DNA from: Salinibacterium sp.
Lineage (GTDB): Bacteria > Actinomycetota > Actinomycetes > Actinomycetales > Microbacteriaceae
Assembly (NCBI GenBank): GCA_025351795.1
Contig: JANXVG010000036.1
Location: forward strand, 1-64,000
Direction: 5' to 3'
DNA: 64,000 nucleotides
Shown here: piece by piece, positions 38,821 to 48,443 of the stretch
Position numbering within the stretch: position 1 is the stretch's first letter
Layout: each line of letters opens with the position of its first letter
Made by a program: the position numbers and the translations under genes
The notes under the pieces: model-generated
What the model saw: only the letters and a program-made list of their open reading frames with translations
What the model was told of the DNA's origin: nothing
Databases searched by the model: none

Positions 38821-39981
38821 CTACCGGTCGCGCGAAGCTCCGTCCGCCGCGTTCACCGTAAACGTTGTCGGCTGTCGAAAAGCATGCTCGGCGAAACCGC
38901 CATCGATCGCGACCTGCAGCCGCGAGATGTCGCCGGATGGAACGAGGGCGATTGCTGCTCCGCCAAAACCGCCGCCGGTCATCCGCGCTCCGATCGCACC
39001 GTTGGACTGGGCGATTTCAACGGCCAGATCGAGCTCGGCAACCGAGATCTCAAAGTCGTCGCGCATGGAGCGGTGGGAGGCATCGAGCAACTCGCCGATT
39101 GCGAGCGGGCCGGATGAACGGAGGGCCGCGACGGTGTCCAGCACGCGCTGGTTTTCGGTGACCACATGACGCACGCGGCGGAAAGTCTCGTCATCCATTG
39201 ACGCCCGCGCGAGCGGCAGATCATCGACGGTCAGGTCGCGCAGCGACGCGACCCCCATCGCGACCGCCCCTGCCTCACACGATGCGCGCCGCGCCGCGTA
39301 GCCACCGGTAGCGTGCGAGTGCGAGACACCGGTATCGATAATCAGCAGCTCGAGACCGGCCTCCGCGAAACCGAGCTCGACTACCTGCGCCTCGAGCGAG
39401 CGGCAGTCCAAAAATACTGCGCTGTCGCGCCGCCCGAGCAGAGACGCCGACTGGTCCATGATGCCGGTAGGGGCGCCCACCACTTTGTTTTCGGCAAGCT
39501 GACCGACTTTCGCGAGCGTAGGCCGGTCCAAGCCGAGCAGCCAGACCTCGTTGAGAGCGATAGCAACCGAGCTTTCGATGGCGGCAGACGACGACAGACC
39601 GGCCCCCACCGGAACCACCGAGGCTACGTAAATGTCGACGCCAGGAACTGCCCCGAGATCCGCCCCGAACTGCCCGAGCGCCCAAGCCACGCCGAGCGGG
39701 TAGGCAGCCCAGCCGCGCAGGCGATTGGGGCTGAGCTCGGCAATGTCAATCGCACCCACCTCGTCTGCGTACTCCGACGCGACGCGAATGACCGTGTCAT
39801 CCCGAATGCCGAGCGCGATGACGGTGCGACGGTTGATCGCGAACGGCAGCACGAAACCGAGGTTGTAGTCGGTATGCTCGCCAATGAGGTTGACCCGGCC
39901 GGGAGCGGACCAGAGCCCCGTCGGCTCGTAGCCGTACGCTTCCCGGAAGCCGGTCGTCGCGTCGTCCCTGATATCGGTCAT
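38821..39981 (-). CDS. galK: Galactokinase
   Basis: SAPGRVNLIGEHTDYNLGFVLPFAI...GAGLSSSAAIESSVAIAL...GARMTGGGFGGAAIAL. Confidence 0.96.
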   Translation of the reverse strand: MTDIRDDATTGFREAYGYEPTGLWSAPGRVNLIGEHTDYNLGFVLPFAINRRTVIALGIRDDTVIRVASEYADEVGAIDIAELSPNRLRGWAAYPLGVAWALGQFGADLGAVPGVDIYVASVVPVGAGLSSSAAIESSVAIALNEVWLLGLDRPTLAKVGQLAENKVVGAPTGIMDQSASLLGRRDSAVFLDCRSLEAQVVELGFAEAGLELLIIDTGVSHSHATGGYAARRASCEAGAVAMGVASLRDLTVDDLPLARASMDDETFRRVRHVVTENQRVLDTVAALRSSGPLAIGELLDASHRSMRDDFEISVAELDLAVEIAQSNGAIGARMTGGGFGGAAIALVPSGDISRLQVAIDGGFAEHAFRQPTTFTVNAADGASRDR

Positions 39982-41066
39982 GCTCTCGAAATACCTTCCC
40001 TAATGAACGCGGCTTCCTGCTCCGGTGTGACGTCGCCGATCCACGCACCCATCGCGGCCTCCGAGCCAGCGAGGTACTTGAGCTTGGCCGCAGCTCGCCG
40101 AGGCGACGTTACCTGAAGCATCAGGCGAATGTCGTTGCGCCCCACATTCACCGGCGCTTGGTGCCAGGCGGCGATGTACGGCGTCGGGGTGTCGTAGAGT
40201 GCGTCGATGCCGCGCAGCAGTCGCAGATACAGCCCAGCCAGTTCATCGCGCTCGACATCGTGCAGAGCGGCGAAGTCGGGAACCTGGCGGTGCGGCACCA
40301 TGTGCACTTCGATCGGCCAGCGCGCCGCAAACGGCACATACGCCGTCCAGTGCTCGCCGCTCAACACGACGCGCTCTGATGCTCGCTCGGTCTGCAGGAT
40401 CTGGGCGAACAGCTCGGGCCCAAACTTCGAGATCGACTCGAGCAGCCGGGTTGTGCGCGGTGTCACGTAGGGATACGCGTAGATCTGGCCGTGCGGGTGC
40501 AGCAGGGTCACGCCGATCGCCTCGCCGCGATTCTCGAACGGAAATACTTGCTGGATGCCGGGCATCGCAGACAACGCTTCGGTGCGGTCGGCCCACGCTT
40601 CAATCACCGTGCGTGCCCTGATCTCCGTCTGCGAGCCGAACGAGCCCTCGTGCTGTGGGCTGAAACACACGACTTCGCAGCGGCCAATGGACGGCAGGGT
40701 ACGCCCGAGGCCGACCGAGTCGAGCAGCGCCGGGTCGAATGCCGCGAGCGACGGGCCGAACGAAGGGGAGCGATTTTCGAACACTACGACGTCGTAGTTA
40801 TTGGGCACTTCGCTCGGGTTGCCCGGCGTGGTCGGAGCCAGCGGGTCGTGATCGGCGGGGGGAAGAAAAATCCGGTTCTGGCGCGATGCTGCGATCGAGA
40901 TCCACTCGCCGGTGAGTGGATCTTGGCGCATGGTCGCGGTCGCCGGCCTCGCGTCGAGGTGGCGGGCATCCGCAGTGCGCTCGGCTGACAGCGTGGTGTC
41001 TGGGTCGTCGAAGTAAATGAGTTCGCGACCGTCGGCGAGCATGGTCGATCTTTTGACGATGGGCAT
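39978..41066 (-). CDS. galT: Galactose-1-phosphate uridylyltransferase
   Basis: QDPLTGEWISIAASRQNR...VVFENRSPSF...NRGEAIGVTLLHPHGQIYAYPYV; start at MPIVKRSTM. Confidence 0.95.
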   Translation of the reverse strand: MPIVKRSTMLADGRELIYFDDPDTTLSAERTADARHLDARPATATMRQDPLTGEWISIAASRQNRIFLPPADHDPLAPTTPGNPSEVPNNYDVVVFENRSPSFGPSLAAFDPALLDSVGLGRTLPSIGRCEVVCFSPQHEGSFGSQTEIRARTVIEAWADRTEALSAMPGIQQVFPFENRGEAIGVTLLHPHGQIYAYPYVTPRTTRLLESISKFGPELFAQILQTERASERVVLSGEHWTAYVPFAARWPIEVHMVPHRQVPDFAALHDVERDELAGLYLRLLRGIDALYDTPTPYIAAWHQAPVNVGRNDIRLMLQVTSPRRAAAKLKYLAGSEAAMGAWIGDVTPEQEAAFIREGISRA

Positions 41067-41074
41067 GGTATTAC

Positions 41075-41102
41075 GATATCGAAAGAAGGTGGTTTCGTTA
41101 TC
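41075..41102. promoter_or_regulatory. Candidate DeoR-family operator between divergent galT and regulator gene
   Basis: GATATCGAAA-(8 nt)-TTTCGTTATC, arms 9/10 complementary. Confidence 0.5.
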
Positions 41103-41123
41103 ACAAGTAGTCGGAAGGTCTGG

Positions 41124-41906
41124 ATGAGTGCATATGCGAGACGGCACGTGCTGCTGCGTCTTGTCATCGAGCGCGGTTTCGTGCGGGTCACAGACGCGAG
41201 CGCTGAGCTCAAGGTGAGCGAGGTGACTATTCGCGGCGACCTCGACGCACTCGAAGCACACGGCGACATCGTGAGGGTTCACGGTGGAGCGATGCCGCGA
41301 ACAGCATTGGCCTATCGCGAGTCGCCCATCGCGAATTCGCTCGAGCGCGATTCCGCGGCCAAACGGGCTATCGGTCGGGCAGCCGCCGAGCTCATCACGA
41401 GCGGCGACAGCGTCTTTCTCGACGTCGGAAGTACGGCGCTCGCCGTCGCTCACTCGCTCGCCGCGCGCACCGACCTCCACGACATCGTCGTCGTCACGAA
41501 CGGGCTCACCATCGCGCTCGCGCTGGAGACCGCAGTGCCGCGATTCACCGTCATCGTGACCGGCGGCACGTTACGTCCGTTACAGCACTCTCTCGTGAAC
41601 CCGTATGCCTCGGGCATGCTCGCCGCCCTGCACGTCGACGTCGCCTTCATCGGCTGCAACGGCATCGACGTTGACCGAGGGGTCACGAACGTCAACCTGC
41701 CAGAGGCGGAGGTCAAGCGTCAGGTGCTCGCCTCGTCTCGGCGGCATGTGCTGATTGCAGACTCGAGCAAGCTCGGGCGGGTCGAACTCGGGGTCGTGGG
41801 GCCGGCGTCGGCGTTCGATACGTTCGTGACGGCGGGCAAGACCGGCGCAGCGGTACTCGACCGACTGTGTCGGCTGGGTGTGACCGTGATTCTGGCCGAC
41901 CAATAG
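41124..41906 (+). CDS. DeoR/GlpR family transcriptional regulator
   Basis: VTDASAELKVSEVTIRGDLDALEAHGDIVRVHGGAM; DeoR C-terminal sensor domain (FLDVGSTALAVAHSL). Confidence 0.92.
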   Translation: MSAYARRHVLLRLVIERGFVRVTDASAELKVSEVTIRGDLDALEAHGDIVRVHGGAMPRTALAYRESPIANSLERDSAAKRAIGRAAAELITSGDSVFLDVGSTALAVAHSLAARTDLHDIVVVTNGLTIALALETAVPRFTVIVTGGTLRPLQHSLVNPYASGMLAALHVDVAFIGCNGIDVDRGVTNVNLPEAEVKRQVLASSRRHVLIADSSKLGRVELGVVGPASAFDTFVTAGKTGAAVLDRLCRLGVTVILADQ

Positions 41907-41915
41907 GCTGGCAGC

Positions 41916-42827
41916 ATGCACCCTCCGACCGGCCGACAGTTCGAACTTATTCGAGGAACGGCGAAAGCCACGATCACCGAAGTTGCTGGTGGGTTGCGCA
42001 GTTTTTCGATCGACGGCGTGGATCTGATCGAACCGTTCGGTGCCGACTGCACGCCGCCCTTCGGTGATGGCATCGTTCTGGTGCCATGGCCCAACCGGGT
42101 GCGCGATGGACGGTGGGTTCTCGATGGCGAGACACTTCAACTCGACATCACCGAGGTTGCCCACGGCAACGCCCTGCACGGGCTATTGCGTCATGCGTCG
42201 TACATCGTGGTCCACCAATCGCCCGCGATGGTGACCCTCGCCGCAACGGTGTTTCCGCAACACGGGTACCCGTTCCACCTTGAGACTACCGTGACCTACG
42301 AACTCGTCGACAACGCTCTCACGGTGACTCATGGCTTCCGCAATGTGTCTGAGACGAAGGCTCCGGTTGCCGTGGGCACGCATCCGTTCCTGACCATCGG
42401 CGATGTGCCGACCGAGACCCTCGTGCTGACTGTGCACGCCGCGACTCGCTTCGAGGTGGATGCCCGCCTCAACCCGGTAGGCCAGCGGCCGGTCGAGGGT
42501 TCCGACTATGACTTACGCGCCGGGCGCCGGGTTGCCGACCTCGAGCTCGACGACGCCTTCGGCGACCTCGCTACCGTCGATGGGGTTAGCGCATCGCTGC
42601 GGGCCCCTGACGGGCGCGAGGTGCGCCTCGTGCAAGACGAGTCTCACGGTTTCGTGCAAGTTTTCACGACTCGAATTTTTCCCAAGAACGGTGGTCACGG
42701 GCTCGCGATTGCGATTGAACCGATGACGGCTCCGCCAGATGCGTTCAATAGCGGAATCGGCCTGCACTGGATCGAACCAGACGATACCTGGGCCGTCAGC
42801 TGGGGCATCCAGTACTACCGGCCATGA
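41916..42827 (+). CDS. galM: Aldose 1-epimerase family protein
   Basis: VPWPNRVRDGRWVLDGETLQLDITEVAHGNALHGLLRH; gal neighbourhood. Confidence 0.88.
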   Translation: MHPPTGRQFELIRGTAKATITEVAGGLRSFSIDGVDLIEPFGADCTPPFGDGIVLVPWPNRVRDGRWVLDGETLQLDITEVAHGNALHGLLRHASYIVVHQSPAMVTLAATVFPQHGYPFHLETTVTYELVDNALTVTHGFRNVSETKAPVAVGTHPFLTIGDVPTETLVLTVHAATRFEVDARLNPVGQRPVEGSDYDLRAGRRVADLELDDAFGDLATVDGVSASLRAPDGREVRLVQDESHGFVQVFTTRIFPKNGGHGLAIAIEPMTAPPDAFNSGIGLHWIEPDDTWAVSWGIQYYRP

Positions 42828-43879
42828 GTGCACCCTCGAAAAGCGACATTCGGCGCTGGCGCAAGCATCTCGCTGCTGAGCGCTCGGAGGCCGCGATCTA
42901 CCGCGATCTTGCTTCGCGCCGAACCGGTGAGGAACGCGAGATCCTGTTGGCGCTTGCCGATGCCGAACGGCGTCACGAGCAGCACTGGCTCGATCTGCTC
43001 GGACACCACGCGGGTAAAACGCCGCGCGACCCTGTCGGTGCCGGCATTCTCGGATTTTTCGCACGTCGGTTCGGATCGGTATTCGTGCTTGCTCTCGCCC
43101 AACGTGCCGAGTCACGGTCACCGTATGACATCGACAACGATGCCACGAACGCCATGGCCGCCGACGAGCGCATCCACGAGGAGGTCGTGCGTGCGCTGGC
43201 CGCCCGCGGCCGCCAGCGTCTTTCCGGAACCTTCCGCGCTGCAGTCTTTGGGGCGAACGATGGGCTCGTCAGCAACCTTGCACTTGTGCTGGGTGTGAGC
43301 GCGGCCGGGCTTCCTACTCATACAGTGCTTCTCACGGGTATCGCCGGCCTCCTGGCTGGCGCCCTGTCGATGGGTGCAGGCGAATACGTCTCGGTGCGCT
43401 CGCAACGCGAGTTGCTCGACGCGTCCACTCCGAACCCGGCGGCAGGGGCATCCGTTCCGCATCTCGAGGTGGATGCCAACGAACTCGCGCTCGTCTATCG
43501 TGCGCGCGGTATGGGCATCGCACAAGCCGAGGCGCACGCGCTCGAGATTCTGCACGGACGGGACGTTCCCGCCGAACTGCGCGCTGAGACCCACGAGTCG
43601 GTGGGATCGGCGATGGGCGCCGCAGTGTCGAGCTTCTGCTTCTTTGCGTCTGGCGCGTCGATTGCCGTGTTGCCGTACGTGTTTGGCCTGGAGGGGTTCA
43701 CTGCCGTGCTTGTTGCATGCGTTCTCGTGGGCGTCGTATTGCTCGGCACCGGCTCCATCGTCGGGCTGTTGTCTGGCGCATCACCACTCAAGCGTGCGCT
43801 GCGGCAGCTCGCGATCGGCTTCGGCGCAGCCGGGGCTACCTACCTGCTGGGCCTGTTGTTCGGGGTGAGCGCGGCATAA
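42824..43879 (+). CDS. VIT1/CCC1-family protein with N-terminal ferritin-like domain
   Basis: Ferritin-like helices (ERSEAAIYRDLASRRTGEEREILLALADAERRHEQHW) then FGANDGLVSNLALVLGVSAAG...LAGALSMGAGEYVSVRSQRELL. Confidence 0.88.
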   Translation: MSAPSKSDIRRWRKHLAAERSEAAIYRDLASRRTGEEREILLALADAERRHEQHWLDLLGHHAGKTPRDPVGAGILGFFARRFGSVFVLALAQRAESRSPYDIDNDATNAMAADERIHEEVVRALAARGRQRLSGTFRAAVFGANDGLVSNLALVLGVSAAGLPTHTVLLTGIAGLLAGALSMGAGEYVSVRSQRELLDASTPNPAAGASVPHLEVDANELALVYRARGMGIAQAEAHALEILHGRDVPAELRAETHESVGSAMGAAVSSFCFFASGASIAVLPYVFGLEGFTAVLVACVLVGVVLLGTGSIVGLLSGASPLKRALRQLAIGFGAAGATYLLGLLFGVSAA

Positions 43880-43886
43880 TGCAGAG

Positions 43887-44333
43887 ATGATCTCCATCGA
43901 GCTGGCGCGTGCTCTGCGCGACTCTGGGCTTGTGTGGCATCCACGAGCCGCAGACAACTTCGTGATCGATCGTATCGAAGCGGATGACGAGGTCTTCACG
44001 CTGAGCGACATGACCGTCGAGGCGCACGAGTTCGCATCGGGCACCGTGCTCGGTTTCAACGGAACCACTGAATGGGCGCTGGACTCAATCGCCCTCGGGG
44101 ATGCCCTGTGGTTGCCGCGTGAAGACCAACTTCGCGAGCTGCTGCGCACGACCTTCCGCGCGCTGTCGTTCGCGCATGAGCGCTTCACCCTCGCCGTCGT
44201 GATCGAGGGTCAACCCCGTGAGTTCGAGGCGGCGGATGCCTCCGGCGCCTATGCCCGAGCTCTGCTCGCCCTCATCGACGAGTCGATCGGCGATCCGTTG
44301 CCCGATCTGGATGACGAGCTGCCGGTTCTGTAG
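43887..44333 (+). CDS. Conserved hypothetical protein (sometimes labelled CpaE-like in relatives)
   Basis: Uninterrupted 148-aa ORF with high-GC codon use in correct phase; no clear domain. Confidence 0.65.
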   Translation: MISIELARALRDSGLVWHPRAADNFVIDRIEADDEVFTLSDMTVEAHEFASGTVLGFNGTTEWALDSIALGDALWLPREDQLRELLRTTFRALSFAHERFTLAVVIEGQPREFEAADASGAYARALLALIDESIGDPLPDLDDELPVL

Positions 44334-44436
44334 GTCGGGGCACGCCGCCATTTCGGCTCGACCACGTCACGCACAGCACTCATGCCGCTTGCCATCTGCC
44401 GTTGGGTAGTGCGCGACGGCGATCGCTGGGGACGGG

Positions 44437-44509
44437 TGGGCCCCGTCGGGCTCGAACCGACGACCCACGGATTAAAAGTCCGATGCTCTACCAACTGAGC
44501 TAGAGGCCC
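44437..44509 (-). tRNA. tRNA-Lys (anticodon TTT)
   Basis: Complement GGGCCTCTAGCTCAGTTGGTAGAGCATCGGACTTTTAATCCGTGGGTCGTCGGTTCGAGCCCGACGGGGCCCA folds as a cloverleaf; CC follows, no encoded full CCA. Confidence 0.97.
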
Positions 44510-44533
44510 TTGCATTAAATGTAGCGTGGACTT

Positions 44534-45163
44534 GTGACCGATGAGTTCCATAAGCCCACCCAGTATTCGGGCGACAAGTTCGACACCTACGTGGGCGGCG
44601 AAGATCCGGCTCAGATCATGCGTGTCGCCCACGACACCGCACGCCTGCTCGTCAATCGCGCGCGGAGCACGGATGACCCGGCCGTCATCGACAGGCTCGT
44701 CGCATACACCGACGAGCACGGCATCGATGCCCTGGCCGAACTGTGGGCCAGGTCGAGCCCGCGCAGCCTGCCCGGAGCGCTCTGGCGCATCTATCTGATG
44801 CGCGTGCTGATCCGTCAGGATCCGCAGGAAATGAGCTATTTGTTCCAGCGTGGAACGGAAGTGCTTCGCACGATCGATGCCGTGGTCGCCGGTGCGCCGA
44901 TGCCGACCGGGCCAGACGAGATCACCGAACTCGCCGACCAGATTCTGCGCGGCCTGTTCCGCGGCGACTTTGGCATCGCGCTCGATCGGGCCGCGGCATT
45001 CTGCCGCGTCTCGGCGGCCGGGTGTACCAGTGTTGCCGACGATGTCGAGCTGGTGACTCCCGAGCGGGCAACCGAACTCACCACGAGAGCGCTGCGGCTA
45101 TCGCAGACCGCAGAGGAGTTCGCTGCCTGCGCACGCCTGCACCGTTCAGGTGGCCTCGACTAA
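44534..45163 (+). CDS. Conserved actinobacterial hypothetical protein
   Basis: 209-aa ORF in phase, MTDEFHKPTQYSGDKFDTYVGGEDPAQIMRVAHDTARLLVNRAR. Confidence 0.75.
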   Translation: MTDEFHKPTQYSGDKFDTYVGGEDPAQIMRVAHDTARLLVNRARSTDDPAVIDRLVAYTDEHGIDALAELWARSSPRSLPGALWRIYLMRVLIRQDPQEMSYLFQRGTEVLRTIDAVVAGAPMPTGPDEITELADQILRGLFRGDFGIALDRAAAFCRVSAAGCTSVADDVELVTPERATELTTRALRLSQTAEEFAACARLHRSGGLD

Positions 45164-45174
45164 AATAAATACCA

Positions 45175-45250
45175 CCGGGCCGCAGTAACCCCGGGCTCCA
45201 CTAATAGCCGGTTCGACCGGCCTCGCGCCGAGAGGTGTTCTGCGGCCCGG
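45175..45250. terminator. Large nested hairpin between convergent hypothetical gene and pstB
   Basis: CCGGGCCGCAG / CTGCGGCCCGG (11-bp perfect stem) enclosing GCCGG-TTCGA-CCGGC. Confidence 0.5.
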
Positions 45251-45290
45251 GTCTCCACTGCCCGAGAGCTGGCCCGCCGAGCCGTGCGAG

Positions 45291-46070
45291 CTATCCGAAC
45301 TTTCCGGAGACGTAGTCTTCCGTCGCCTGAACGCTGGGCTTCGAGAAGATCGTGTTGGTGTCGTCATATTCGATGAGCTTGCCGGGTTGGCCGGTGGCCG
45401 AGATGGTGAAGAACGCGGTGCGATCGGAGACGCGGCTGGCCTGCTGCATGTTGTGCGTCACGATCACGATCGTATAGTTCTGCTTCAGTTCTTCGATGAG
45501 GTCTTCGATGGCGAGTGTGGAGATGGGGTCGAGGGCCGAGCAGGGCTCGTCCATGAGCACGACATCCGGAGCCACTGCGATCGCACGGGCAATGCACAAG
45601 CGCTGTTGCTGGCCACCCGAAAGACTCATTCCCGGCTTATCGAGGCGGTCCTTTACCTCGTTCCAGAGGTTCGCGCCCTGGAGCGACTGCTCGACGAGTG
45701 CGTCACCGTCTGACTTCGACAGCTTGCGGTTGTTCAGGGTCACTCCGGCGAGCACGTTGTCGCGGATCGACATCGTGGGAAACGGATTCGCGCGCTGGAA
45801 AACCATGCCGACCTGCCGGCGAACGAGTACCGGATCCACTCCCGGACCGTAAAGATCATTGCCGTCGATCAGAACCTCGCCTTCCACGCGGGCCCCGGGG
45901 ATCACCTCGTGCATACGGTTGAGCGTGCGCAGGAACGTCGACTTACCGCACCCGCTCGGTCCGATGAGTGCGGTCACGGTTCGCGGCTCAATGGTGATAG
46001 ACACACCTTCGACCGCCAAGAAGTCACCATAGAAGGCATTAAGGTTTTTCACTTCGATGCGTTTAGACAC
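45291..46070 (-). CDS. pstB: Phosphate ABC transporter ATP-binding protein
   Basis: [22 protein letters not shown]...[38 protein letters not shown]. Confidence 0.97.
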   Translation of the reverse strand: MSKRIEVKNLNAFYGDFLAVEGVSITIEPRTVTALIGPSGCGKSTFLRTLNRMHEVIPGARVEGEVLIDGNDLYGPGVDPVLVRRQVGMVFQRANPFPTMSIRDNVLAGVTLNNRKLSKSDGDALVEQSLQGANLWNEVKDRLDKPGMSLSGGQQQRLCIARAIAVAPDVVLMDEPCSALDPISTLAIEDLIEELKQNYTIVIVTHNMQQASRVSDRTAFFTISATGQPGKLIEYDDTNTIFSKPSVQATEDYVSGKFG

Positions 46071-46102
46071 AGTTGTTCCTTTTGATCCGTTCTCTTGCCG
46101 GT

Positions 46103-47209
46103 CTACCTAGTGCCCTTGGGGGCGAAGGCGCGGGCGACGATTCTGGCGATGATGTTCAGGATGACGACGATCAGCACGAGCAGGAGCGCTGCTCCCCAGG
46201 CGGAGGCGTTCGATGCCGCGATGTCTTGTCCCGGAAACTTGTACCCGGTGTATGCCAGCACGGGAAGGGTCTGCATCGGCCCGCTAAACGGATTCGCATT
46301 GAAGTTATCGGTAAAGCTCGCCGCCATGAAGATCGGTGCGGTCTCGCCGATCACGCGAGCAATGGCAAGCATGACGCCCGTGATGATGCCGGCGATCGCC
46401 GTCGGCAGAACAATTTTGATGATCGTGGAGAACCGCGACACCCCGAGAGCAAACGATGCCTCGCGCAGATCATGGGGCACGAGCCGCAGCATCTCTTCAC
46501 AGGATCGCACGACGATCGGAATCATCAGTACCGACAGCGCTACAGCCGCAGAGAAGCCGCTGAACGCTTTAGGCCCCACGATGAGAGTGAACAGGGAGAA
46601 GGCGAATAGGCCCGCGACAATTGACGGGATGCCCGTCATGACGTCGACCAGAAAGGTCACCGATCGTGCCATCCACTCGGTTGGCCGCGCGTACTCGACG
46701 AGGTAGACGGCCGTGAGGATTCCGATGGGAATCGACATGAGCGCGGCGGTACCGGTGATAATCAGCGTTCCCACGATCGCTTGGAGGGCGCCAGAAGTGA
46801 TCGTGACGGCGAGCGTGTCTGGGTTGAACGCGGCCCCACCGGCCTGAGAGATGAAGGCCCAGTTGAGCTGGCCGATGCCCTTCGCCGCGACGGTGAAAAG
46901 GGTGGAAATCAGTGGAGCGATCGCCAGCAGGAAGGCTATCGAGACCAGGCTGCGCACTATGCGATCGGTGGCTTTACGCCGGTTTTCGGCGATCGTGGAC
47001 AATGCGCCGAGTGCGATCAGGTAAAGGACGATGGAGAGAAAAATCCACCCGCCCCAGCTGAACCCGATAAGTAGCAGCGCCCCACCCATTACGACGAGCG
47101 CGCCGGCGAGAACATAGAACTCGACGAAGCGGGGCAGTTGGCCCGTCGTCAGTGTGTTGGTAATCGGGTTGTGAGGTCGCGGCGATCTCGAACCCAACGT
47201 TACGGTCAC
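46103..47209 (-). CDS. pstA: Phosphate ABC transporter permease PstA
   Basis: PstA-like TM pattern; [44 protein letters not shown]; start set at GTG overlapping pstC. Confidence 0.94.
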   Translation of the reverse strand: MTVTLGSRSPRPHNPITNTLTTGQLPRFVEFYVLAGALVVMGGALLLIGFSWGGWIFLSIVLYLIALGALSTIAENRRKATDRIVRSLVSIAFLLAIAPLISTLFTVAAKGIGQLNWAFISQAGGAAFNPDTLAVTITSGALQAIVGTLIITGTAALMSIPIGILTAVYLVEYARPTEWMARSVTFLVDVMTGIPSIVAGLFAFSLFTLIVGPKAFSGFSAAVALSVLMIPIVVRSCEEMLRLVPHDLREASFALGVSRFSTIIKIVLPTAIAGIITGVMLAIARVIGETAPIFMAASFTDNFNANPFSGPMQTLPVLAYTGYKFPGQDIAASNASAWGAALLLVLIVVILNIIARIVARAFAPKGTR

Positions 47210-48372
47210 GACTGTGCTCCTTCGTGATGGTCGGAAATCGAGACGTCCACCCGGCCGACGCCCGCCGTTGATGCGGGAGTGGCAGCAGAAGCGGCCGGCT
47301 CGACTCGCTTCCTCTTCGGCTTGCGGGTTGCTTGCGGCCCGGTGCGAACCACGATGACTCGCGCGATCATGTTGACGCCGAGTGAAATCACGAACAGCAT
47401 GAGGCCGGTTCCGATGAGTGCTTGACGCTGGAGTCCGTCGGCTACCTGAAAGTTCAGGGCAATGTTGGCCGCGATGGTCTGCGAGTTTTCGCCCTCGGTG
47501 AGAATTCGCCAAGACACTTGGATAGACGGCGAAATGATGAGCGCGATCGCCATGGTCTCACCGAGCGCGCGCCCGAGTCCGAGTAGCGTTGCGCTCACAA
47601 CGCCAGACCGCGCGTAGGGCAACACGGCCAACGTGATCATTTCCCACTTGGTTGCGCCGAGCGCGAGTGCGGCCTCTTCGTTGAGGCGTGGCGTTTGCAG
47701 GAAGATCTCGCGGGAGATGGAGCTGATGATCGGCAAGATCATGACGGCGAGCACGACAGCGCCAGCGAGGATCGTCGAACCGGTGGTCGATGCGGTGCCA
47801 CCGAAAATCGGAATCCAGCCAAGGTTGTGATTGAGCCAGGCGCTGAGGGGAAGCAGTAGTGGGCGAATCACGATGATGCCCCACAGTCCGAAGACAATGG
47901 ATGGTACTGCGGCAAGCAGGTCGATGAGATAACCCAGCACGCCGGCGACACGACGCGGTGCGTAGTGGGAGATGAACAGCGCGATGCCGATGGCTATCGG
48001 AGCGCCGATCACCAGCGCGATGGCGGATGCCCAGAGCGTTCCCCACATGAGCGGTCCGACGTAGGCCCAAAAGTCTGCGTAGCCTGAAGTGGGACCCTGC
48101 GACAGGTTGGCATTGGTCCGCCAGTTAGCGGTGATGGCGGGAACGGCCTGAATGATGAGGAAGAGGGCAACCGCAGCCAAAATCACGATGATGAGGCCGG
48201 CCGAGCCGATGCTCAGACCGAAGAACACACGGTCGGCGGGTCGAGACGTGATCTTTACACGAGCCGGCCCCGCTCCCTGAGGGGAGCGAGAACCGGTCGT
48301 GTGGGGCGCAGCGGTCGTGGTGTTGGCCGATAGGCCAGCATTCGGACGGGAAACAGTTTTGTTGGTGCTCAC
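47206..48372 (-). CDS. pstC: Phosphate ABC transporter permease PstC
   Basis: EAALALGATKWEMITLAVLPYARSGVVSATLLGLGRALGETMAIALI. Confidence 0.95.
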   Translation of the reverse strand: MSTNKTVSRPNAGLSANTTTAAPHTTGSRSPQGAGPARVKITSRPADRVFFGLSIGSAGLIIVILAAVALFLIIQAVPAITANWRTNANLSQGPTSGYADFWAYVGPLMWGTLWASAIALVIGAPIAIGIALFISHYAPRRVAGVLGYLIDLLAAVPSIVFGLWGIIVIRPLLLPLSAWLNHNLGWIPIFGGTASTTGSTILAGAVVLAVMILPIISSISREIFLQTPRLNEEAALALGATKWEMITLAVLPYARSGVVSATLLGLGRALGETMAIALIISPSIQVSWRILTEGENSQTIAANIALNFQVADGLQRQALIGTGLMLFVISLGVNMIARVIVVRTGPQATRKPKRKRVEPAASAATPASTAGVGRVDVSISDHHEGAQS

Positions 48373-48443
48373 TGAATTCTCTCTCGCGAAGGCTGACTGT
48401 CGATGCCGAACACGTTACCGTGCTGGTAGTGCGGTGGTGCTAA

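Noticed and set aside
46073-46609. Plus-strand ORFs opposite pstA
   Set aside because: Asp/His/Arg-rich shadow translations of a TM protein gene.
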